Source: Pseudomonadota bacterium (lineage in GTDB: Bacteria > Desulfobacterota > Desulfovibrionia > Desulfovibrionales > Desulfovibrionaceae). From it: 64,000 nucleotides of DNA. A model generated the notes under the pieces. The model ran no database searches and was not told the DNA's origin. It was given only the letters and a program-made list of their open reading frames with translations. The position numbers and the translations under genes are program-made. This document shows, piece after piece, positions 1 through 10,927 of the stretch. How positions within the stretch are numbered: position 1 is the first letter of the stretch; each line of letters opens with the position of its first letter. The stretch lies in contig JAEWQB010000018.1 of the NCBI GenBank assembly GCA_023460395.1, positions 62,001-126,000 on the forward strand. Reading direction: 5' to 3'.

Positions 1-1
1 C

Positions 2-910
2 GTCCTGCTACGGCGCTTACTGGCTCCGTTCTACAACGACCCTAACGGATTTTATGTCGATGTCGGCGCACATCACCCTTATCGCTTTTCTAATACACTG
101 CACTATTATCTACATGGATGGCGTGGCATAAATATTGACCCCATAGAAACTGCCATTACATTATTCAATGATCTTCGCACCCAAGATATAAATATATGCT
201 GTGCCGTATCTTCAACCCCAGGAGAAAAAATATTTTATGAATTTTCTGAGACAGCATATAACACTCTTTGCCTTGAAAGAAGCAATACTGTCTCAACAAA
301 AACACAACAGCCTATCATGGAAAGAACTGTTGAGTGCCAAAAATTAAGAACAATAATATTGAATCATAATGACAGATTTAACATTTCAAAATTCATGTTT
401 CTTTCCGTCGACGTAGAAGGACTAGAGGAAGACGTTTTGCTGTCTAACGATTGGGAAAAATACCGTCCCAAAATTGTACTTGCAGAAGCACTAACAGAGG
501 ACTCTCTCTATGGAATTATAAATATCATGGAAACATTTGGTTATTTTATAATAGCCAGAACAAAAAATACCTATTTTTTTGCTGACAGAAAAATTAAATA
601 CTATTCAGAAATGAATATATTGCCTGAATGGCATTTGAACAGCCGAATAGTAACAAACACATACATACAAAACTTAAACCTTCAAGCGGCGGAGTACAAA
701 AAAGAAATTTCAAGCCTCATAGAACAACAAATTCATCTAAAAAAACAAATTGAACTATATAAAGAAAAAGACGTATATACTAAAAAAGAATTCAATGCCC
801 TTACAACAAGCATCGCCGACCTTTCCACAAAATACACCGACCTGCTTCGGAGTAAACTCCCCATACTGTTTGCTTTACGTCGAGCCTACGGACGCCTACG
901 CAGACGATAG
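2..910 (+). CDS. FkbM-family methyltransferase (5' partial)
   Basis: The frame is open from the left edge, so the N-terminus lies outside the window. The sequence reads as a SAM-dependent FkbM methyltransferase, a family that O-methylates sugars in surface polysaccharides and secondary metabolites. Visible are the SAM-binding strand-loop FYVDVGAHHPYRFSNT, the acidic end of the next strand (NIDP), and SVDVEGLEEDVL in the second half of the fold. The last 75 or so residues look like a coiled coil (repeated K/E/Q heptads) ending in a basic RRAYGRLRRR tail, which is not part of the usual domain. The gene is AT-rich like the next two genes, and a 61-bp gap separates it from the MBOAT gene. The sugar target is unknown. 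Confidence 0.85.
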   Translation, partial: VLLRRLLAPFYNDPNGFYVDVGAHHPYRFSNTLHYYLHGWRGINIDPIETAITLFNDLRTQDINICCAVSSTPGEKIFYEFSETAYNTLCLERSNTVSTKTQQPIMERTVECQKLRTIILNHNDRFNISKFMFLSVDVEGLEEDVLLSNDWEKYRPKIVLAEALTEDSLYGIINIMETFGYFIIARTKNTYFFADRKIKYYSEMNILPEWHLNSRIVTNTYIQNLNLQAAEYKKEISSLIEQQIHLKKQIELYKEKDVYTKKEFNALTTSIADLSTKYTDLLRSKLPILFALRRAYGRLRRR

Positions 911-971
911 TCTGCCTTTTCCTGACTGAAAACAAAAAAAACTATTAATATGCCAGAAGAGCACTGCAAAT

Positions 972-2432
972 ATGCTTTTTAGTTCTATAGAATTTGTATT
1001 CTTATTCCTTCCACTTGTATTTTTTGTATATTTCTTGCTTGCTAATGAAAAAAAAACACGACCTGCGAAATACTGGCTGATCGCAGCGTCTATGTTTTTT
1101 TATGCATGGTGGGAGCCTAAATACACGCTACTATTGTTATTTTCGATAACATTTAATTTTTTTATTGGAAAAAAAATCCAAAACAAGAGATTTTTTGAGA
1201 AAAAAACTCAAGCAAAGCGCTATCTTACTTTTGGGGTGCTTTTAAATATAGCCATTCTTGCTTACTATAAATATGCTGATTTTGTTTTATATAACGCCAC
1301 ATCATTACTGCACATTAGCTATACCCCAATCCAAACAACACTCCCTCTTGCAATTAGTTTTTTCACATTTTTACAAATTGCTTATATTGTTGACTGTTAT
1401 AAAGACTTTGACAAAATATATAGCTATCTAGACTATACCCTTTTTGTCACATTTTTCCCTCATTTAATTGCAGGCCCCTTGATACATCACGAAGAAATGA
1501 TGCCCCAGTTTGAAAACAAAAAAAATTGGAAGATCATACCTAAAAACTGTGCGATGGGTCTTTTCATTTTTTCCATAGGCCTTTTTAAAAAAATGGGAAT
1601 TGCCGACCCCCTTTCAGTTTTAGCCAAAGCGGGCTTTGATGGGCACAGCTCGTTATCCTTTATAGAGGCGTGGGCGACCAGTCTGAGTTACACTTTCCAG
1701 TTGTATTTTGATTTTTCTGGTTACTCAGACATGGCGATTGGTGTGTCTCTCATGTTTAATATTTTGCTACCTGTAAACTTCAACTCTCCCTACAAGGCTT
1801 CAAATATTCAAGAATTTTGGCGCAGATGGCATATTACGTTGTCGCGCTGGCTCCAACAGTATGTCTATGTTCCCCTAGGCGGCAATAGAAATGGAACAGC
1901 CAGAACCTGTGCAAACCTCTTCCTCACATTCCTGATCGGGGGCATTTGGCATGGAGCCGGCTGGACATTTGTAATATGGGGAATACTGCACGGACTTGCT
2001 CTAATCACACATCGCCTATGGAAGAAGCTTTTCACGCCCTACCGCCTTCCCGGCCCCATGACTTGGTTTATCACCTTCCTGTTTATTAACTTCGCCTGGG
2101 TTTTTTTCCGAGCCACCAGCCTAAAACGGGCAGGAGAAATCATCCTAGCTATGGCGGGCCGGAACGGCCTCGCCCCACAGGCATGGTCTTTCGGACTATC
2201 TGCACCACAGTGGGGATGTAGCTACGCAATCCTTCTTATCGCCATGACCATTGCTTGGGCGACTCCTAATTCCATGCAACTAGTAGGATTAATCAACAAT
2301 TTCCCTCAGAGAAGGAAACTATCTTTCTCTGCGACTCCTTTTTATGCAATCCTGACAGGCATTTTTTTAGGGATCGGCTGCAGTCTATTATTCGCAAGCC
2401 CTGCCACAGATTTTATTTATTTTAATTTTTAA
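972..2432 (+). CDS. MBOAT-family membrane O-acyltransferase (AlgI-like)
   Basis: Predicted polytopic inner-membrane O-acyltransferase of 486 residues, the normal size for the AlgI/DltB branch. This family moves acyl (often acetyl) groups across the membrane onto extracellular polysaccharide. Diagnostic motifs are FPHLIAGPLIHH, FWRRWHITLSRWL (His287) and GGIWHGAGWTF (His327, the expected catalytic histidine), followed by ILHG (His340). Hydrophobic segments run along the whole length. The next gene, 14 bp downstream, encodes an SGNH-type partner, which is the standard arrangement for two-step polysaccharide acetylation. Base composition is AT-rich compared with genes after 4.5 kb, suggesting transfer of the whole cassette. 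Assignment to alginate itself is not supported. Confidence 0.9.
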   Translation: MLFSSIEFVFLFLPLVFFVYFLLANEKKTRPAKYWLIAASMFFYAWWEPKYTLLLLFSITFNFFIGKKIQNKRFFEKKTQAKRYLTFGVLLNIAILAYYKYADFVLYNATSLLHISYTPIQTTLPLAISFFTFLQIAYIVDCYKDFDKIYSYLDYTLFVTFFPHLIAGPLIHHEEMMPQFENKKNWKIIPKNCAMGLFIFSIGLFKKMGIADPLSVLAKAGFDGHSSLSFIEAWATSLSYTFQLYFDFSGYSDMAIGVSLMFNILLPVNFNSPYKASNIQEFWRRWHITLSRWLQQYVYVPLGGNRNGTARTCANLFLTFLIGGIWHGAGWTFVIWGILHGLALITHRLWKKLFTPYRLPGPMTWFITFLFINFAWVFFRATSLKRAGEIILAMAGRNGLAPQAWSFGLSAPQWGCSYAILLIAMTIAWATPNSMQLVGLINNFPQRRKLSFSATPFYAILTGIFLGIGCSLLFASPATDFIYFNF

Positions 2433-2446
2433 TTTTTGGTTTGCAA

Positions 2447-4033
2447 ATGAAATATCCACTTTTCTACGTCATATTTGGGCTTGTCTTCGCTATAATCTTT
2501 GCAACATTACCATTATATAACTACGTTGTAGACTGGTATTCTATATTTTCAAAATTGGATTCTAAAGGGATAGTATACATTAAAAAAGCTGCCGACAAAG
2601 GAACTGAGCAGCTTGTTCAACTCCCCCTCTTTCGATATCGACATGCAGAAACAACTATAAAAAAACATAACAAAGACATCGTCGTTATATTTGGGAGTTC
2701 TCGCGTTGGCTTAGGCTACAATGGCACGTACATGGCAAATGCCTTTGGACGACCTGTTTGCAAACTGCAATATCCCTTCAGCGGCCTGCACGAAATATTA
2801 CATAATATTAAATTATTACAAAAAAATAACGCGATCCCACGCAAGCTGCTCGTTACGATTGACGACATTTCATTGATTATTGGAAATAAAATACCCCAAA
2901 ATATCAACAGAATGCCTCCACCACTGACACTTCAACAGACTTACGACTACTGGAAAAAAATACTATTTCGCTTACCCGCGGAAGGGGAGCTTCGCACATT
3001 ACTCCAGCCCCAGCGAAACCCCTTAGCCGTGCTTTCCTCCCTAGAGGGCATATCTCAAAAAAAGAACACTTCAGATTTTATAGATTATCTTTTATGTAAT
3101 AACTACATTAAACAGCAATGGGGAAAACCTCTTCATAATTCAGAGGTGCTGGAGGATATTAAGGAAATCATTTCTATCGTGAAGCAGAATGGGAGCGAAG
3201 TCACTTTTCTAATCACCCCTCTGTACATCACAACCTACATGGCGTCTGATATAGCGGGGCTGGAAACTTTCAAACGAGAGCTAGCCAATATCACACCATT
3301 TTATGATTTCGCTTTGGTCAGCGAAGAAAATTCATATAAAGATTATTGGCTTGAGCCTAACCACTTCACCACGCAAGTGGGTAACAAAATAATCGATACC
3401 GTGGTAGCCGAAGCTCCGGACAGACTTTGGGGGCACAAGGTGACAAAAACCAATGTAGAAAGTCACTTACTTAAACTGAGAGAAAATATCCTCGCCAATA
3501 TAGACCCATGGCTAAAGACTCGACCTGACGGTGAAATTAACCCTGCAACGTACCGATGGTTAAATCCAGCATGGAGTTCCCGCTCTGATCCTATTAAGCA
3601 GCTAGGTTTATTGGGCGAATGGGAAGAAAATCCGTCTGACCCTAATTATGTGAGATGTACCGCGAAGACAATCTCATTTACCATCCCGGAGGGTCCTCCC
3701 CATGCAGATAGAGTACTCTTCAACCTTGGCGGAGTGGCTGACATGGCATATTATTCGCGACCAGACACGACCAGAACACTCCAGATATTTGTCAACAACC
3801 AACCTTACGCCAAGGTCGTCTTTGGGAATGCCAACTACCCGAAGGGGAGACTGCCAAACAAAAAGCAAATAACCTTAGTGGGTGACTTCAGTAATAAGAC
3901 AACTGTAAGCATCCAAGCGGTCGACGGAGCCGCCTTCGCTTTCCTACTGGGAAAAAAAGTTCATTATGCGGGCAAGCTGCCCCCGCGAAGTCCACTACCT
4001 GTGGCAGAAAAACTGCCCCGGAAGTCCCTGTAA
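2447..4033 (+). CDS. SGNH/AlgJ-like polysaccharide acetylation partner
   Basis: A single N-terminal membrane segment (about residues 8-28) is followed by an extracytoplasmic domain. Features of an SGNH hydrolase fold are the nucleophile motif FGSSRVGLG (Ser84) and the late EPNHF motif (Glu303, His306), which fits the Asp/Glu-x-x-His catalytic pair. Such proteins act after an MBOAT protein to place the acyl group on the polymer. About 150 residues follow the catalytic His and look like a beta-rich accessory domain. I start at ATG 2447 rather than the TTG two codons earlier; neither has a good ribosome-binding site, and the short gap to the MBOAT stop suggests coupling. AT-rich like its neighbours. 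Confidence 0.75.
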   Translation: MKYPLFYVIFGLVFAIIFATLPLYNYVVDWYSIFSKLDSKGIVYIKKAADKGTEQLVQLPLFRYRHAETTIKKHNKDIVVIFGSSRVGLGYNGTYMANAFGRPVCKLQYPFSGLHEILHNIKLLQKNNAIPRKLLVTIDDISLIIGNKIPQNINRMPPPLTLQQTYDYWKKILFRLPAEGELRTLLQPQRNPLAVLSSLEGISQKKNTSDFIDYLLCNNYIKQQWGKPLHNSEVLEDIKEIISIVKQNGSEVTFLITPLYITTYMASDIAGLETFKRELANITPFYDFALVSEENSYKDYWLEPNHFTTQVGNKIIDTVVAEAPDRLWGHKVTKTNVESHLLKLRENILANIDPWLKTRPDGEINPATYRWLNPAWSSRSDPIKQLGLLGEWEENPSDPNYVRCTAKTISFTIPEGPPHADRVLFNLGGVADMAYYSRPDTTRTLQIFVNNQPYAKVVFGNANYPKGRLPNKKQITLVGDFSNKTTVSIQAVDGAAFAFLLGKKVHYAGKLPPRSPLPVAEKLPRKSL

Positions 4034-4580
4034 TCCCCCAAAGACATTGATCTGGCGCCCCTCTCAAGGAAAAGGGGGAGCATAGATATGAGGTCTGTTT
4101 TTCCTGAAATGACACCGGAGAGCGCTGACCAAGCCTTTTTTGAAGCCACTCCCCATTCGTGCCAAGCCGGGAGCGTCACATTTTTTATTAAGTCACACCC
4201 CATTGTTACATAGACAAGCGGAACGTGTCTTAAGGCAACCTCACTGGAAATTATTTTCCCTCCGCGCCTTCCGCAGGCGACTCGCCTCGCTGAAATTTTC
4301 CGCCCCAACTGCGCAATATTCTGATATCTCCGACATCCGACGCTCCAAGCAAGAGTTTGTAGCTGTTTGACACTCCTCCCTCAAGATAGAAATTTGCGGA
4401 TATCTCTTTGAATTAACCGCGATAAAAGGCGAGTTTTTTCTCAAATATGCAAAGCCCCCATCAAGTTTTCAAGGTTCAGCCTAGCGGCGCATCACCTTGT
4501 CTACCTGATGGGGGCATATCGCTATATCGCGATGGTCCAGGGATCTTATTCTTCCATTAAATGAAAATGGCTAGCCCAAG
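4034..4580. other. Convergent intergenic region, no gene recognised
   Basis: This 547-bp gap lies between the polysaccharide cassette (plus) and glnN (minus). No protein-like frame stands out on either strand. Composition changes here from AT-rich to GC-rich, so it may mark the edge of a transferred block. It holds the nested inverted repeat at 4454-4515 and a second inverted repeat (CATTAAAT / ATTTAATG) around the glnN stop codon. Confidence 0.6.
4454..4515. ncRNA. Nested three-level hairpin, possible structured RNA or terminator
   Basis: Three inverted repeats sit one inside another: outer arms GCCCCCATCA and TGATGGGGGC (10 bp, perfect), middle arms CAAGGT and ACCTTG, inner arms GCC and GGC around a four-base loop. 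The outer stem is followed by TTTGCATATTT when read on the minus strand, so it could end glnN transcription. The nested form is more elaborate than the plain terminators elsewhere in the window. It does not match a riboswitch class I can name. Confidence 0.4.
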
Positions 4581-6761
<2,181 letters not shown>

Positions 6762-7265
6762 GGGTACAGCTCCTTACGAAGGTTTCGTCATTCCCTCATC
6801 GGGATTTTGTTGTAGTGACCAGCCTTAGACGAAGTCCTCCATCCAAAGCAGGTTCGGTGCCAGTGGTAATATCCCGGTATGTTAGCAGTCACGTCCAGAG
6901 GGGACCAATACTTTTTAGTCCTTTTATTTACAATAATGCTATTTTTTGCCCTCCCCGGCACCCTTCTGTGATTACTTTTTTGTTAAAAACCGCTTTTATA
7001 TACAGGATTCGTGTGTTTTCTAGGAAACATTTTTGTAAATAAAAATCATACCCACATTGTTGCCATACTTACGGTGCCCTTTGCATGCCGATGCCCTAAA
7101 GAAATCGTCACGTCGGACGATAGAGATAGTGAGCGGCATTGTGCGGCGAATTCGGGTGCGGTATTTCCCTCCGCACCGGATAAAGCGCGGCAGGACGCAG
7201 CATGGTATGAAAGCAACACCGTCGCCACGTGGAATACTGGCACACGGACAAGGCAGGGCATCAGC
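6762..7265. other. Divergent intergenic region glnN / hypothetical protein
   Basis: About 500 bp separate the divergent start codons. The glnN side holds the sigma-54-type promoter at 6847-6862. The middle (about 6900-7060) is AT-rich and may carry further promoter sequence. A weak open frame continues upstream of the hypothetical gene from 7011, but its first 85 codons are rich in Cys, Arg and His and do not look coding. Confidence 0.5.
6847..6862 (-). promoter_or_regulatory. Sigma-54 (-24/-12) promoter of glnN
   Basis: Read on the minus strand the sequence is TGGCACCGAACCTGCT. The -24 GG and -12 GC doublets are at the correct spacing, and 14 of 16 positions match TGGCACG-N4-TTGCW. The predicted start would be near 6836, giving a 75-base leader before glnN. 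Sigma-54 control of nitrogen assimilation genes is well established; activity here is inferred. Confidence 0.6.
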
Positions 7266-8084
7266 ATGGCAAGTATCCAAAGCACATACGGACTAAGCTC
7301 CCTTTTTGGCACCCAAAACGGTTTGCTCAACGGGTCCAGCCCGTTTGCCATGAGTACCCGCAAGTCCCCCGACGCCACGGAAGACACTTCCGCCACGTTC
7401 GCTGCCGACATTATTTCCCGCATCAGTCATACGTCTGCTGGCAATTCCAGTACCGACACCATTCCGGCAGATTCGACGACAGAAAACGCTGAAGCACCCA
7501 AATCCACCACAGATCTGGAAGCCTCTCTGCAACGCGCTGCGGCCCATGTCGCCGATAAATATGGCAAAGAGGCCGCTACCGCAGTCATGGGCATGGTATA
7601 CAAAGGCATTGGCTCTGGAGAGGTGACGGAAGAATCTCTGGGGGCTGGATTGCTGGATGCCGTCCGTTTCATAGACAGTAACTTCGGCATGGCCGAAGGC
7701 GACGATTTCATGGCGTTTCTCAATGACGACTTGAATGCGGAAATGAACGACTACTTCGACAACGGACTTACCGAACGCTTCTTTGCCTCCGCTCCCGGCA
7801 CGGAGTCCATCGCGCAGTCCGTCAGTTCCGCTCTGAGCATGGTAACCGACACATCAGGAAAGGACACCGCCGACGGCATTCTCGCGCTTTTGGAAGCTGC
7901 CATGGCCTCTGCGGATGACGATATGACCGCAGACCCTATGCTTGCGCTGAAGAATGCCCTTGCTGAAGCCGATGCCACACTCACTGCGCAAGGCCAGACC
8001 AGCTTCACCGCCCTGCTGGCCCAAAATTCCGCACAAGCCACCGCGTCTATGCAACCCGGATCATTGCTCGACATCGCCGTGTAG
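7266..8084 (+). CDS. Hypothetical protein, acidic and Ala/Ser-rich
   Basis: No family recognised. From ATG 7266 the product is 272 residues: a low-complexity Ser/Thr/Ala region (residues 1-85) and then a more ordered, acidic, probably helical part (about 85-272). No signal peptide or membrane segment is seen. The start is chosen because AAGGCAGG lies about ten bases upstream and because the frame before it is compositionally unlike a protein. It stands between glnN and a glycosyltransferase gene without clear operon links. The low-complexity N-terminus and absence of cysteine would suit a secreted or appendage-related protein, but that is a guess. Confidence 0.6.
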   Translation: MASIQSTYGLSSLFGTQNGLLNGSSPFAMSTRKSPDATEDTSATFAADIISRISHTSAGNSSTDTIPADSTTENAEAPKSTTDLEASLQRAAAHVADKYGKEAATAVMGMVYKGIGSGEVTEESLGAGLLDAVRFIDSNFGMAEGDDFMAFLNDDLNAEMNDYFDNGLTERFFASAPGTESIAQSVSSALSMVTDTSGKDTADGILALLEAAMASADDDMTADPMLALKNALAEADATLTAQGQTSFTALLAQNSAQATASMQPGSLLDIAV

Positions 8085-8135
8085 CCTGCCCGTTCCCGAC
8101 TTGCCAGCGTCATGTGAATCCTCTAAGCGTGGCGT

Positions 8136-9158
8136 ATGCCAACTCTTTTTTCCCCGCCGCGCGTCAGTGTTATCCTGCCCGTGTACAATGCCGAAGCAAC
8201 AGTGCGCGCCGCAGTGGACAGCGTTCTGGTTCAAGGTGACGTCTCGCTGGAAGTGATCGCCGTGGATGACGGGTCCACTGACACCTCCGCCTCCATCCTC
8301 GCCAGCCTAGCCTCCCGTGATGCGCGAGTGCGCGTGCTCCGCCTTCCCCACGGCGGCATTGTCTCTGCCCTCAATGCAGGACTCGCAGCGGCCCGTGGCG
8401 TCTATTACGCCCGCATGGACGCCGACGACCTGTGCCTGCCTCGCAGATTCGCCACTCAAGCAGCCTATCTTGATGCCCACCCCCATATTGACCTTGTGTC
8501 CTGCCGGGTAGACTTCGGCGGAACCGAAGGGGGCTATGCCCGCTATGTGGCGTGGATAAATTCCCTGCGTACCCCGGAACAAATTGCCTACGAACGGTTT
8601 CGCGAATCTCCCTTCGCCCACCCCGCCGTTATGTACCGGGCTGTGACGGTTCAAAAATATGGAAACTACGCGGACGGTCCCTTTCCCGAAGATTATGAAC
8701 TCTGGTTACGTTGGTTGGGCGCTGGCGTGCGCATGACCACCTTGCCCCAAACCCTGCTGCGCTGGAATGACCCGCCTACACGCCTTTCCCGCACGGACGC
8801 CCGCTATCGGACTGACTGTTTTTACGCCATGAAAAGCGTCTATCTCGCCCGCTGGTTGGCGGAACACACTCCCCATTATCCGCATGTCACCGTTATTGGC
8901 GCGGGGAAAACAAGCCGAAACCGCGCGATGCTCCTGTGCGAGCACGGGGTGAGCCTTGACCAATGGATAGACGTGGACCCTCGGAAAATCGGCAACATCG
9001 TTCACGGCATTCCCGTACGCGACCGCAGCGCCCTGCCCCGTTCCGGCAAAGGCTTCTGCCTTGCCTATCTGGCTGGACACGGGGCGGCTGAGGAACTGGA
9101 AACCTTTCTTCAAACCCTCAACTACAAACCGGGGCGGGACTACCTGCTCGTTTCCTGA
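8136..9158 (+). CDS. Family 2 glycosyltransferase with C-terminal nucleotide-sugar-like domain
   Basis: GT-A fold transferase using an NDP-sugar. The first 230 or so residues hold the family 2 hallmarks: VSVILPVYNAEATV at the start, EVIAVDDGSTD, and the metal-binding RMDADDLCLPRRF. Residues from about 245 to the end form a second, smaller domain beginning VTVIGAGKTSRNRA and containing IDVDPRKIGNIVHGIPV, which resembles the Rossmann-like tail seen on some sugar-modifying proteins. No membrane segment is present. The ribosome-binding site is weak. The acceptor is unknown, and the neighbours do not form a polysaccharide cluster. Confidence 0.85.
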   Translation: MPTLFSPPRVSVILPVYNAEATVRAAVDSVLVQGDVSLEVIAVDDGSTDTSASILASLASRDARVRVLRLPHGGIVSALNAGLAAARGVYYARMDADDLCLPRRFATQAAYLDAHPHIDLVSCRVDFGGTEGGYARYVAWINSLRTPEQIAYERFRESPFAHPAVMYRAVTVQKYGNYADGPFPEDYELWLRWLGAGVRMTTLPQTLLRWNDPPTRLSRTDARYRTDCFYAMKSVYLARWLAEHTPHYPHVTVIGAGKTSRNRAMLLCEHGVSLDQWIDVDPRKIGNIVHGIPVRDRSALPRSGKGFCLAYLAGHGAAEELETFLQTLNYKPGRDYLLVS

Positions 9159-9288
9159 CATTCCGGTTACTCTCCCCCGATTGTCCACAACAGAAAATCT
9201 GGCTGCGCTCCGGTTCTCCCCCGCCTGCGCCCGGTCGGTGAGGCTGTGCATCCAAACCGCCCGCAACGTCCGCGCAATCTGCAATTAC

Positions 9289-9323
9289 AAAAAAACAGGC
9301 GCCGGAGACTATCCAGCGCCTGT
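9289..9323 (-). terminator. Rho-independent terminator of the ttuA-like gene
   Basis: Perfect 8-bp arms ACAGGCGC and GCGCCTGT around a 13-base loop. On the minus strand the stem is followed by a run of seven T. It lies about 100 bp beyond the stop of the gene ending at 9421. Confidence 0.75.
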
Positions 9324-9420
9324 CAGCACTATTGCAATTCCTGAGGGCCAGCCCTCGAAAACACAGCGGTTACAGCCTTCTTTAGGGCTATTCCCCGATA
9401 TCCGGCGCTTCCCTTGCCTG

Positions 9421-10326
9421 CTATTCCAGTTCCGCCACGGCATCACGAATGCGGCATACACCGCAAACACCCGCGGAGGTGGGATACCCGCATGTGGAGC
9501 ACGGGGCCAGCACATCGCCGGAAACGGCTTCCTGCTGCACAAAAGGCGCTTTGCCGCGCTCTAAAAATCCAAGATAAAACGCCAGTTTGCGACCGGGCAT
9601 TTCTTCTTCCAAGTCGGCCCACAAACGCTTGTATGAAGTAAAGCTCGCCCCCTTGGAATACGGGCAAGGGGCGTAATGATACGGAATACCTTGCAAATAC
9701 GACCAGTTGGCTGTCTCAAATTCCGATAACCGGAACAGCGGCTTCACCTTGCGAGAAAATCCATTATCCGCCTCCAGCAAAGGGCCTTGATCACTCAGAT
9801 ACCCCACGTCCCACCGCAGCACGTTGGAGAACAGCCGGGCTATCTCGTCATCTAGATTATGCCCGGTGGCTAATACGGAAAACTTTTCGTCCAGAGCGAC
9901 CTTGTTAAAATAGTACCGCTTAATCTTTCCGCATGCGGAGCAGATGGGACGGTTAAGCCGAGCTTTCACTTTAGGAATAGCCAGACCTTCCTCGGCCATT
10001 TCCTTTACAATAAGCGGCACGCCGTGCTCTTCGCAAAAGCGCTCCACCGTGTGCCGCGCGGCCTCGGAACTATTGGGAATAGAAAGATCAATATGCAGCC
10101 CGGTCACGTCGTAGCCAAGGCGCTTAAGCACTAGTGCGCAGGCCAGAGAATCTTTACCACCGGAAAGTGCCACAAGGATGCGGTCCTCATGGGTGAAGAG
10201 CTTTTCGGAATGAATACCGCGCTCCACCTGCCGGGTAAAAAAAAGATCGAAACAGTCCGGGCAGAACCCCGTATTGTGGCTGGGCAAAGCCACTACTGCC
10301 GGGGCTTTACAACGTTTGCATTTCAT
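9421..10326 (-). CDS. TtuA-family tRNA-thiolating ATPase
   Basis: Predicted PP-loop sulfurtransferase of the TtcA/TtuA group, which adenylates a tRNA base and exchanges oxygen for sulfur. Domain order is an N-terminal zinc ribbon (Cys3, Cys6, Cys22, Cys25), a PP-loop SGGKDS (residues 55-60), iron-sulfur-type cysteines Cys129, Cys132 and Cys221, and a C-terminal four-cysteine ribbon (CSTC...CGVC). The spacing of the three central cysteines is nearly that of Thermus TtuA. A small sulfur-carrier-like protein is encoded 60 bp upstream on the same strand, which supports TtuA over TtcA. AAGGAAA precedes the start. Exact base and position modified (likely 2-thiouridine at 54) are inferred. Confidence 0.85.
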   Translation of the reverse strand: MKCKRCKAPAVVALPSHNTGFCPDCFDLFFTRQVERGIHSEKLFTHEDRILVALSGGKDSLACALVLKRLGYDVTGLHIDLSIPNSSEAARHTVERFCEEHGVPLIVKEMAEEGLAIPKVKARLNRPICSACGKIKRYYFNKVALDEKFSVLATGHNLDDEIARLFSNVLRWDVGYLSDQGPLLEADNGFSRKVKPLFRLSEFETANWSYLQGIPYHYAPCPYSKGASFTSYKRLWADLEEEMPGRKLAFYLGFLERGKAPFVQQEAVSGDVLAPCSTCGYPTSAGVCGVCRIRDAVAELE

Positions 10327-10385
10327 TAGGAAATTTCCTTGTTACAGTGTGCGGCTCCCACATTGAAGGGATGCCGGGTCAGGGG

Positions 10386-10613
10386 TCAACCGCTGGAAAC
10401 CACGGTACGCACAATAACGCGATCACCGTGATTCAGCTTCAAGTCCGGGGTGAGCAAGCCGCCATCACGAATAACCAACACGGTGGTGGGCCGTATCTGC
10501 AATGCGTCCAGCAATTGCTGTACATTTTTGGCAGATACCACACGGGTTGTGTTGGCAGGTTCAAGCGTCACCGTCACCCCGCGCAGTACGGGAGTGGGGG
10601 AATTTTCAGACAT
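10386..10613 (-). CDS. ThiS/MoaD-like (TtuB-like) sulfur carrier
   Basis: Small beta-grasp protein, 75 residues from ATG 10613. It shows the ubiquitin-like pattern of the family: a strand-rich start, ALQIRPTTVLVIRDGGLL, and LNHGDRVIVRTVV. TtuB, ThiS and MoaD end in Gly-Gly, which carries the thiocarboxylate; this protein ends in VSSG with a single glycine. Its position directly upstream of the TtuA-like gene suggests the pair works together in tRNA 2-thiolation. The frame extends further upstream (to 10697), but the extra residues do not fit the fold. Confidence 0.75.
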   Translation of the reverse strand: MSENSPTPVLRGVTVTLEPANTTRVVSAKNVQQLLDALQIRPTTVLVIRDGGLLTPDLKLNHGDRVIVRTVVSSG

Positions 10614-10927
10614 GGTCCGTCCGGCATAGGTCAGAAGGGTACCCAAAAGCGCCATACCGTATTGCGAAACGGGATGACGTAGCCTCTGCGAGGCCACACC
10701 ATACCGGAATCACCGCGCATGGCAAGCCGCCTGCCCAAGCCTCCTCCGCGAACTGAGCGCCATGACGCTCCCCATAGGGGCACGACACGCCAGCTTTTCC
10801 ACGCTGACAGCTTGTCACGTTTTTCCAAGTGTACTACGATAGCAGTACGGTGCGCACAACCCGCAAAACACGGCGCGCGGGGTCCGACGCGACACAATGC
10901 GAAACAGCCGTTTCGGAGGTATGACCC
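10614..10927. other. Divergent intergenic region, sulfur carrier / response regulator
   Basis: About 310 bp between two divergent start codons. It should contain promoters for both sides, but I find no convincing -35/-10 pair, operator or hairpin. A GGAGGT ribosome-binding site for the response regulator lies at its right end (about 10916). Confidence 0.4.

Noticed and set aside
4140..4370. 76-codon frame in the gap before glnN
   Set aside because: Arg/Leu/Ser-rich with no ribosome-binding site or recognisable motif. The opposite strand gives equally long frames.
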